Source: Actinomycetota bacterium (GTDB taxonomy: Bacteria; Actinomycetota; Acidimicrobiia; Acidimicrobiales; SZUA-35). From it: DNA of 5,034 nt. A program made the translations under genes and the position numbers. Below the pieces are notes generated by a model that saw only the letters and a program-made list of their open reading frames with translations, did no database searches and was not told where the DNA came from. This document shows, piece after piece, positions 1-4,728 of the stretch (position 1 is its first letter; each line of letters begins with the position of its first letter). The DNA lies in assembly GCA_027730885.1 (NCBI GenBank), contig JAQCHM010000276.1, positions 1-5,034 on the forward strand, read 5' to 3'.

Positions 1-1197
1 CCGGTGCTTTCGACCATGACCAACGTCCACGCGGGCGGCGGGGCCCGGGGATCGCAACCGGGCGTGCGGGTCACCGGCGACGCCCAGTTCGCGGCCCACC
101 AGTTCACAGACTCCACCGGCAACGAGTCCACCAACTACTACCCGACCTCGCTCCTCGAGGCGCAGTACTTCATTCCGGTCACCGCCAACTACATCTCGAT
201 CGTGTGCCCTGTCCCCGGCCAAACGGTGACCCTGACCCGTCCCTCGACGACACCGATCATCATGACGTGCACCAACCCCGGCGGGCTCACGGGAGCACCC
301 GGTCACGCCTACAGTGGGTTCTCGCCATCCGGCTTCGCCGCCGGGACGCTGGTCGAGTCGTCCGCTCCCTTCTATGCCATCGTCGAGCGCGGGACCGACG
401 AGATCGACCTCCTCGGCCCCAAGGCAGCTCGACCACGCCCGCTCCTCGACCCCTCCACTTCGCTCGGTTCGCTCGAAGGCCTCTACCTTGTGGCCGGCAC
501 GTGGGCCAGCCCGGTCTACGACACCGGCTCGTCCGGCGTCTACGGGCTGCTCACGGCACTTGCCTCGGTTCCGGCGGGCACCACGTTCGGCGTGCGGATG
601 GCGACCGGGCCGACGGCGACCGACGCGCTCGGTGCGCCTCTGGTCGGGCCGGACGGGACCCCTGGCACCAGCTACGGCTCAGGGGCCGAGGTCGTGGCAT
701 CGGTCCACGATTTCGATCAGTTCGTTCGCTTCGTCGTCACCCTCGGCTCGACCGATCTGTTCGTCAGTCCGACGTTGACCTCGCTCGATCTGGTCGCCGA
801 GCTGACCCAGTTCGACACCGATGCCGAGGCTCGAACCCTGATCGACATCGCGGCCGATCGCGGCGTCGACACCCACCTCGTCGCGCGGGTATACGGCACG
901 GGGAGCCTCTCATACACCGCCCGGATCTCTTACCGCGACGGTATCGGACTGCCGGCAGCCAACCTGATCCGAGTCCGGACCGACCATCCCGCCGACCATG
1001 TCCAGGCGGTCGCCGGTTCGATCGTCCAGGGTCAGGGCAGCGCGTTCGCCCTCATACCCGGATCGTCGTTCAGCCTGCTGGTCGACGAGGACATAGCGAC
1101 CGGCAGCGTCGTGACGATCGACCTGACCCTCGAGGCGGTCGACTCCGGTGGCGCGGTCATCGAACACGACCTCCGGTTCGTGTTCACCGCTCCCTGA
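1..1197 (+). CDS. C-terminal part of a beta-rich, probably exported protein of unknown function (5' partial)
   Basis: I cannot name this protein. The reading frame is open from the first base, so the gene probably begins upstream; the GTG at 4 and ATG at 16 are only possible internal starts. Numbered from the GTG, 397 residues are visible, rich in Gly, Ser, Thr, Val and Asp with alternating hydrophobic strands, as in extracellular beta-sandwich proteins. Residues about 165-268 (WASPVYDTGSSGVYG, then VGPDGTPGTSY, then SPTLTSLDL) resemble a beta-sandwich repeat I recall from large bacterial surface proteins, with the pattern 'W.SPVFDTG ... VGPDGT.GT.Y ... P.L.S'. Residues about 271-397 look like a further beta domain ending abruptly at FVFTAP. 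Only two cysteines occur, C68 and C89, flanking a Thr/Pro-rich stretch, and could form a disulfide. No C-terminal membrane helix or LPXTG-like sorting motif is present. Export is inferred, since any signal peptide would lie off the window. The gene converges on the RNA methyltransferase gene. Confidence 0.75.
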   Translation, partial: PVLSTMTNVHAGGGARGSQPGVRVTGDAQFAAHQFTDSTGNESTNYYPTSLLEAQYFIPVTANYISIVCPVPGQTVTLTRPSTTPIIMTCTNPGGLTGAPGHAYSGFSPSGFAAGTLVESSAPFYAIVERGTDEIDLLGPKAARPRPLLDPSTSLGSLEGLYLVAGTWASPVYDTGSSGVYGLLTALASVPAGTTFGVRMATGPTATDALGAPLVGPDGTPGTSYGSGAEVVASVHDFDQFVRFVVTLGSTDLFVSPTLTSLDLVAELTQFDTDAEARTLIDIAADRGVDTHLVARVYGTGSLSYTARISYRDGIGLPAANLIRVRTDHPADHVQAVAGSIVQGQGSAFALIPGSSFSLLVDEDIATGSVVTIDLTLEAVDSGGAVIEHDLRFVFTAP

Positions 1198-1218
1198 GTC
1201 CCGGTCGACCGGCACTCA
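1195..1218. terminator. 24-base near-palindrome spanning two convergent stop codons, candidate bidirectional terminator
   Basis: The sequence reads TGAGT-C-CCGG-TCGA-CCGG-C-ACTCA. A 12-bp perfect palindrome (1201-1212) is flanked by a C-C mismatch and then five more complementary pairs. The outer arms contain the TGA stop of the upstream plus-strand gene (1195-1197) and the TGA stop of the minus-strand methyltransferase (1216-1218). A transcript from either side would fold into the same hairpin with a TCGA loop. There is no T-tract, so intrinsic termination is plausible for a high-GC actinobacterium but unproven. Confidence 0.45.
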
Positions 1219-2535
1219 ACGGCGGAAGGTACTGACGGCCTCCACGTGGGAGGTGTGGCCGAACAGGTCGACCACGGTGACCTTCTCGAGGGTGAAGCCA
1301 CGGTCGGTCAGCAGCCGAGCGTCGCGTGCGAGCGACGCCGGGTCACAGCTGACCAGTACCGACACCGAAGCTCCCGTTGCCGCGAGTGAGTCGGCACCTC
1401 CGACCTCGAGACCGCGGCGGGAAGGGTCGGCGACGACGACGTCGATCGGCTCTGGGGTCCAGCGTTCGACCAGGCTCTCGACCACCGTCGACCCCGCCCC
1501 CAGGTTGTGGCGGGCGTCGGCCGCCGACGACGGATTGGATTCGACGAGCACGGTCCTTCGACCCGAACGGCCATCGAGGAGGGCAGCCGAGAACAGACCG
1601 ACGCCGCCGTAGGCATCGAGCAAGGTGCCGTCCCACTCCCCCAAAGCCCCGACAACCAGGTCGACCAGCACCTCGGCGCCGTCGGGTCGGCACTGGAAGA
1701 ACGATCCGGCCGAGATGCGCAGGCGTCGGCCGGCAATCTCCTCGCTGACGAACGGTGGCCGCCCGTCCCTGGCCAATGAACCGTTGCGGACTGCGTCGGC
1801 CGACACGACCACGACGTCATCGGGGACCCTCGCTCGCGCCGCGGCCTCGGGGTCTGCGCCGCTCACCACGACCATCCGTTCACCGGTGCGGGCTCCGACG
1901 ACGATGCGGACCTCACCTGCCCCCGGGTACCGACCCTCGATCAACAGTGCCTCGGCCAGCGGATGGGCCACCAGACAGCGTTCGGCCGCCACCATCTGGT
2001 GCGACCGCTCCTTTCGGAAGCCGGCCCGACCGTCGACGACGGCCGCCCGCAACACCGTGCGATAGGCGGTGGCCCCCAGTGTCGGCCCCGGCTCGATCAG
2101 GACAGCGTCTGGGCCTTCCACGGTGAACTTGCCGATGCGTCGCAAGGCGTCGGCGACGATCGCTCGTCGCAGCGCGGGCTGGTACTCGGGCGACGCGTGT
2201 TGCCAGTCGCAGCCACCACATCCTCGGGCCACCTCGGGACAAGGAGGGGCGACCCGGTGGGGCGACGGTTCGACGATGTCGACCACGGTGGCGCGGACGA
2301 ACTGCTTGGATGCCTTGACGACCCGAGCCTCGACCACCTCGGACGGCAGCGCGCCGGACACGAAGACCACCCGACCGTCAGGCCCACGACCGATCCCGTC
2401 GCCGCCGGCGGCCACCCCGTCGATGGTGACGGTGACGGTGTCGTCCGAAAGCTTGCCGTCGTCGGTAGCTTCCGGCCCGCCGCCGGGCGAAGATGGTCGA
2501 CCTATGACCGACCTGCCTGGCGTCCTTCCCGACAT
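1216..2535 (-). CDS. TRAM-domain class I SAM-dependent RNA (uracil-5) methyltransferase, TrmA/RlmC/RlmD family
   Basis: Predicted cytoplasmic enzyme transferring methyl from SAM to C5 of a uridine in tRNA or rRNA; the sequence alone does not fix the target. Numbered from the ATG at 2535 (439 aa, near the usual family length), an N-terminal TRAM RNA-binding domain covers about 34-90 (VTIDGVAAGGDGIGR, VVFVSGALPSE). Fe-S ligand candidates are C99, C106 and C109 (CPEVARGCGGC, spaced C-x6-C-x2-C) and C187. The catalytic half has FFQ at 279-281, SAM motif DAYGGVGLFS at 307-316, acidic E332, DPSRRG at 370-375, nucleophile C397 in SCDPASLARD, and catalytic-base candidate E432 in SHVEAV. All core residues are present, though DAYGGVG and DPSRRG differ slightly from the common D.Y.GVG and DPPR.G. 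The frame continues to 2682, but that extension lies wholly inside rpe and has no domain character. Between the rpe ATG and the TRAM domain there is no in-frame ATG, GTG or TTG, so I chose 2535, which has GGAG 8 nt upstream. ATG 2541 is an alternative. Confidence 0.92.
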   Translation of the reverse strand: MSGRTPGRSVIGRPSSPGGGPEATDDGKLSDDTVTVTIDGVAAGGDGIGRGPDGRVVFVSGALPSEVVEARVVKASKQFVRATVVDIVEPSPHRVAPPCPEVARGCGGCDWQHASPEYQPALRRAIVADALRRIGKFTVEGPDAVLIEPGPTLGATAYRTVLRAAVVDGRAGFRKERSHQMVAAERCLVAHPLAEALLIEGRYPGAGEVRIVVGARTGERMVVVSGADPEAAARARVPDDVVVVSADAVRNGSLARDGRPPFVSEEIAGRRLRISAGSFFQCRPDGAEVLVDLVVGALGEWDGTLLDAYGGVGLFSAALLDGRSGRRTVLVESNPSSAADARHNLGAGSTVVESLVERWTPEPIDVVVADPSRRGLEVGGADSLAATGASVSVLVSCDPASLARDARLLTDRGFTLEKVTVVDLFGHTSHVEAVSTFRR

Positions 2536-3208
2536 CCTCATCGCTCCGTCCGTGCTGCCTGCCGACTTCTCCCGGTTGGGAGACGAGTGTGCCTCGCTCG
2601 AAGCTGCCGGCGTCGACCGTATCCAATGGGACGTCATGGACGGGCGTTTCGTGCCCAATCTGACCTTCGGCGCCGACGTCATCGCGTCGTGCCGCGACCG
2701 GGTGTCCGTTCCATTCGAGGCCCACCTGATGATCGAGCAGCCCGATCATCTGTTGGCCTCGTTCGTGAATGCCGGGTGCAGCATCATCATCGTCCACGCC
2801 GAAGCGTGCCTTCACCTACATCGCACCCTCGCCGCCATCCGCGAGCTCGGCGCGTCGCCCGCCGTTGCCCTGAACCCCCACACCCCGATCGACTCGCTCA
2901 GCCACGTACTCGACCTACTCGACATGGTGCTGGTGATGACCGTGAACCCGGGCTTCGGCGGCCAGGCCTACATTCCGACCATGGAGCCCAAGGTCCGGGC
3001 GACCCGCCAACTGCTCGACACCGCCGACCACTGGATCGACCTCGAGGTCGACGGCGGTATCAGCGCGGCCACCGTCGCCGGAGCCGCAAGAGCGGGAGCG
3101 AACGTGTTGATCTCGGGCTCGGCCATGTTCAAACACGCTGGCGGCCGCGCCGCCGCCGTGACCGAACTACGCGATCTGGCCAGAGCCGCCTGGGCAGCCA
3201 GAGGGTAG
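2504..3208 (+). CDS. rpe: Ribulose-phosphate 3-epimerase
   Basis: Cytoplasmic TIM-barrel enzyme interconverting D-ribulose 5-phosphate and D-xylulose 5-phosphate in the pentose phosphate pathway. The 234-residue product has the usual family length and the family landmarks in order: IAPSVLPADFSRLG at 13-26 (active-site Ser16), DVMDGRFVPNLTFG at 43-56 (metal ligand and catalytic Asp43), HLM at 74-76 (metal ligand His74), HRTL at 106-109, the phosphate-binding loop VNPGFGGQ at 147-154, EVDGGI at 181-186 (catalytic Asp183), and GSAMF at 205-209. One departure stands out: the first metal-binding His, usually found in I-H-x-D-V-M-D, is Gln41 here (IQWDVMD). ATG 2504 is the start that gives the family N-terminus; the frame is open further upstream, but that part only mirrors the opposite-strand gene. 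No clear Shine-Dalgarno site precedes the ATG. The 5' end overlaps the likely start of the divergent RNA methyltransferase by 32 bp, so the two promoters must lie within each other's genes. Confidence 0.96.
   Translation: MTDLPGVLPDILIAPSVLPADFSRLGDECASLEAAGVDRIQWDVMDGRFVPNLTFGADVIASCRDRVSVPFEAHLMIEQPDHLLASFVNAGCSIIIVHAEACLHLHRTLAAIRELGASPAVALNPHTPIDSLSHVLDLLDMVLVMTVNPGFGGQAYIPTMEPKVRATRQLLDTADHWIDLEVDGGISAATVAGAARAGANVLISGSAMFKHAGGRAAAVTELRDLARAAWAARG
2544..2547 (-). promoter_or_regulatory. Ribosome binding site (GGAG) deciding the methyltransferase start
   Basis: On the minus strand the sequence reads GGAGCGATGAGGATG. GGAG lies 8 nt before the ATG at 2535, a normal spacing, but only 2 nt before the ATG at 2541, which is too close. 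This favours 2535. The site lies inside the rpe coding sequence on the other strand, so its match could be chance. Confidence 0.45.
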
Positions 3209-3221
3209 CGAGGCGCGGGCT

Positions 3222-3295
3222 CCTCTGAGCTTCTGCAAGCACCCCCATTCCGCAACATGAGTAGCATCGCGCGATAGAGCAAGAAGCCTCAGGGG
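3222..3295 (+). repeat. Imperfect inverted repeat flanking the rpe-methyltransferase gap
   Basis: The left arm at 3222-3233 (CCTCTGAGCTTC) is complementary to the right arm at 3283-3295 (GAAGCCTCAGGGG) if one base (C3287) is bulged and one G-T pair is allowed. The loop is about 49 nt. The right arm covers the only purine-rich, SD-like bases (AAGAAG, 3281-3286) and the first base of the GTG start at 3295, so a read-through transcript from rpe could fold and hide the start. This is arithmetic pairing only; chance is not excluded. Confidence 0.3.
3262..3275 (+). promoter_or_regulatory. Possible -10 box with adjoining 10-bp palindrome upstream of the small methyltransferase
   Basis: TAGCAT at 3262-3267 fits the TANNNT form of an actinobacterial -10 box and would place a transcript start near 3274, about 20 nt before the GTG at 3295. 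It overlaps a perfect palindrome ATCGCGCGAT at 3266-3275, which would lie at the start site and could be an operator. No convincing -35 hexamer is visible. A hexamer this loose occurs often by chance. Confidence 0.25.
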
Positions 3296-3957
3296 TGTCA
3301 GGTTTCCAACTGACCGGATCGGCCGCGAGTCGCTACGAGCGTTTCGTGGCGCCGTTGATGCTGCCGTTCATCCACGCGGTGGTCCAATCCACCGTTCGCC
3401 GGGGCGACCGAGTGCTCGACGTTGCCTGCGGCACCGGATTCGCAACACGCGCCGCGGCGATCGCAGTCGGCCCGGAAGGTACGATCGCCGCCGTCGACGT
3501 GAATGGCACCATGTTGGATGAGACACGGCAGCACGGACCCGACGGCGTCGACTGGCAGAAAGCATCGGCCCTTCAGCTACCGTTTCCCGACGCCGCGTTC
3601 GACTCGCTGATCTGTCAAAAGGGCGCGCAGTTCCTCCCCGACCCTCTCGCCGGACTGGCCGAGATGCACAGAGTCCTCAAGCCGGGCGGACGGGCCGGTG
3701 TCACCGTATGGGCACCGATCGACCGGTCACCGTACCTCGAAGCGCAATTCCGGGTCCTGGGCGGGACGCGAGGGCCCGCATCGCCGATCGACGTGTCCTG
3801 CCCGCCCGCCGGCGAGTCCGGATTGCTCGACTGGGCTTCCCGCGCTGGCTGGTCCGATCCCGAGGTCGCGGCAATCGAACGGGCCATTCACCTGCCGGAC
3901 ATCGAGTCCCACATCCCGACCACGTCGCTGTTGCTGACCGCGACCATGCTTCCCTGA
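3295..3957 (+). CDS. Class I SAM-dependent methyltransferase (Methyltransf_11 type), C-terminally short
   Basis: Predicted soluble methyltransferase; the substrate cannot be read from the sequence. The 220-residue product begins in a familiar way (SGFQLTGSAASRYERFVAP), followed by SAM motif I VLDVACGTG at 40-48, acidic motif II VDVN at 67-70, LQLPFPDAAFD at 93-103, CQKGAQFLPD at 107-116, and the post-motif EMHRVLKPGGR at 123-133. Homologues that I recall with this start run to about 260-280 residues and end with a helical segment after a strand like IHLPDIESHI. Here that strand is at 198-207, but the protein stops at 220, so roughly 50 residues seem to be missing. Neither other frame after 3940 shows a recognisable continuation, and only 51 bases separate this stop from the convergent clpP stop. 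It may be a naturally short form or a truncated gene. The start is GTG 3295, since the only nearby upstream ATG (3257) runs into a stop after six codons. The SD signal is weak (AAGAAG). It lies 86 bases after rpe on the same strand. Confidence 0.85.
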   Translation: MSGFQLTGSAASRYERFVAPLMLPFIHAVVQSTVRRGDRVLDVACGTGFATRAAAIAVGPEGTIAAVDVNGTMLDETRQHGPDGVDWQKASALQLPFPDAAFDSLICQKGAQFLPDPLAGLAEMHRVLKPGGRAGVTVWAPIDRSPYLEAQFRVLGGTRGPASPIDVSCPPAGESGLLDWASRAGWSDPEVAAIERAIHLPDIESHIPTTSLLLTATMLP

Positions 3958-3973
3958 ACCCGCCACATCACGA

Positions 3974-3995
3974 GGCCCTCGGGGTCACGAGGGCC
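3974..3995. terminator. Perfect 8-bp GC-rich hairpin between convergent genes, candidate bidirectional terminator
   Basis: GGCCCTCG (3974-3981) and CGAGGGCC (3988-3995) are exact inverted copies separated by a 6-nt loop, GGGTCA. The hairpin lies in the 51-base gap between the stop of the small methyltransferase (3957) and the stop of clpP (4009), where a shared terminator is expected. There is no T-run on either side, in keeping with hairpin-only terminators proposed for high-GC actinobacteria. Position and perfect pairing support the call; function is inferred. Confidence 0.65.
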
Positions 3996-4008
3996 GGGGA
4001 CAGGACGG

Positions 4009-4602
4009 TTACGACAGTTCGCCGGCTCGCTTGATCACCCGATCGAGCAAACCGTAATCGCAGGCCTCTTGGGCGCTGAACCACTTGTCACGGTCGGAAT
4101 CGGCGGTGATCTGCTCGACCGTCTGACCCGAGTGGTCGGCGATGAGCTGGGCCATCTCACGCTTGATCTTCACCAGGTTCTCGGCCTGGATGGCAATGTC
4201 GGAGGCCTGGCCCTGCACCCCGGCGCTGGGCTGGTGCATCAGGATCCGGGCGTGGGGAAGGGCGTAGCGCTTACCCGGCGCACCGGCGGTGAGCAGGAAC
4301 TGACCCATCGAGGCGCCGAGACCGAGGCAAACGGTGGCGACGTCGGGTTTCACGAACTGCATCGTGTCGTAGATCGCCATACCGGCGGTCACCGAGCCGC
4401 CGGGGCTGTTGATGTAGAGCCAGATGTCCTTGTCCGGATCCTGACCGACGAGGAAGAGCATCTGGGCCGCGATGCTGTTGGCAATCTGGTCGTCGACCTG
4501 CTGGCCCAGGAAGACAATGCGCTCCTTGAGCAACTGCTGGTAGATGTCGAAGCCGAAGCCGGAGGGGGACATCTCGGCGGTGGGCGTTCCGGGAATCGTC
4601 AT
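4009..4602 (-). CDS. clpP: ATP-dependent Clp protease proteolytic subunit ClpP
   Basis: Cytoplasmic serine protease subunit that forms the two-ring tetradecameric chamber and degrades substrates fed by a Clp ATPase such as ClpX or ClpC. At 197 residues it has normal length. The N-terminal segment YQQLLKERIVFLG (21-33) is a family hallmark, followed by YINSPGGSVTAG (63-74), the nucleophile Ser98 in GLGASMGQFLL, His123 in ARILMHQPSAG, GQASDI (131-136), and Asp172 in DSDRDKWFSA. The triad S98-H123-D172 matches the spacing of E. coli mature ClpP (97-122-171), so the enzyme should be active. ATG 4602 has no SD site but a TAGTCT box ends 6 nt upstream, which suggests leaderless translation. Met11 (ATG 4572) is a possible alternative start and also lacks a good SD. 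Actinobacteria usually carry paired clpP1-clpP2 genes followed by clpX; here the gene stands alone between a convergent methyltransferase and a divergent SDR gene. Any partner must lie elsewhere. Confidence 0.97.
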   Translation of the reverse strand: MTIPGTPTAEMSPSGFGFDIYQQLLKERIVFLGQQVDDQIANSIAAQMLFLVGQDPDKDIWLYINSPGGSVTAGMAIYDTMQFVKPDVATVCLGLGASMGQFLLTAGAPGKRYALPHARILMHQPSAGVQGQASDIAIQAENLVKIKREMAQLIADHSGQTVEQITADSDRDKWFSAQEACDYGLLDRVIKRAGELS

Positions 4603-4608
4603 CCGGAA

Positions 4609-4614
4609 AGACTA
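4609..4614 (-). promoter_or_regulatory. Candidate leaderless -10 box (TAGTCT) of clpP
   Basis: On the minus strand the sequence reads TAGTCT, then TTCCGG, then the clpP ATG at 4602. TANNNT ending 6 nt before the ATG is the geometry expected when transcription starts at the A of the start codon. The absence of any Shine-Dalgarno sequence here agrees. No clear -35 element is seen at the expected distance. Confidence 0.5.
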
Positions 4615-4675
4615 CCGGACCACCGTTTCCACGGGGCAGATGGCCTCGGTTGGTAGCGGCTCGAGCGGGTTCCGC

Positions 4676-4717
4676 CGAGACCATGCCTTCGAGACCATGC
4701 CTCCGAGACCGTGTCCT
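4676..4717 (+). repeat. Three tandem 14-bp direct repeats in the clpP/SDR intergenic region
   Basis: The copies are CGAGACCATGCCTT (4676-4689), CGAGACCATGCCTC (4690-4703) and CGAGACCGTGTCCT (4704-4717). Copies 1 and 2 differ at one position; copy 3 shares CGAGACC and differs at a few later bases. The array abuts the candidate -10 box of the rightward SDR gene and covers the place where its -35 would be. It could be a regulator-binding array or a simple slippage duplication. Confidence 0.7.
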
Positions 4718-4722
4718 ACCGT
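4717..4722 (+). promoter_or_regulatory. Candidate leaderless -10 box (TACCGT) of the SDR-family gene
   Basis: TACCGT fits TANNNT and ends 6 nt before the ATG at 4729, the same geometry as the clpP box on the other strand. No Shine-Dalgarno sequence precedes this ATG. The expected -35 position falls within the tandem 14-bp repeats and does not resemble TTGACA, so an activator binding the repeats is one possibility. Confidence 0.45.
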
Positions 4723-4728
4723 GGCGCC

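Noticed and set aside
204..1235. 343-codon open frame on the plus strand overlapping the beta-rich gene
   Set aside because: Its product is dominated by Arg, Pro, Asp and His in the manner of an out-of-frame reading of GC-rich coding DNA, with no motif; the other frame has proper domain-like alternation.
2422..2440. Short GGTGAC tandem repeat
   Set aside because: It simply encodes the alternating Thr-Val strand at the start of the TRAM domain on the minus strand; no non-coding role is needed.
2492..2497. GATGGT as a leaderless -10 box for rpe, 6 nt before its ATG
   Set aside because: The spacing matches the clpP and SDR boxes, but the first base departs from TANNNT, so I do not claim it.
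2493..2507. Mini-ORF ATG GTC GAC CTA TGA overlapping the rpe start
   Set aside because: Four codons in GC-rich DNA with no RBS; most likely chance.
2536..2682. N-terminal extension of the RNA methyltransferase frame beyond 2535
   Set aside because: It lies entirely within rpe, is Ser/Arg/Pro-rich low-information sequence, and precedes an already complete TRAM domain and a better RBS.
1963..3228. 421-codon plus-strand frame crossing the methyltransferase and rpe
   Set aside because: It is antisense to one confident gene and out of frame with the other, and its translation is Arg/Pro-rich without motifs.
3216..3240. Small hairpins after the rpe stop as a terminator
   Set aside because: Only 4-bp stems (GCTC/GAGC and GCTT/AAGC) can be drawn and no T-run follows, too weak to call.
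4069..4656. 195-codon plus-strand frame antisense to clpP
   Set aside because: It is the complement of a fully motif-supported ClpP; its Gly/Leu/Val/Asp-rich product has no recognisable domain.
4603..4728. ClgR-type or SigH-type control site upstream of clpP
   Set aside because: I looked for the inverted-repeat and GGAAT-spacer-GTT patterns known for actinobacterial clp genes and found no acceptable match.
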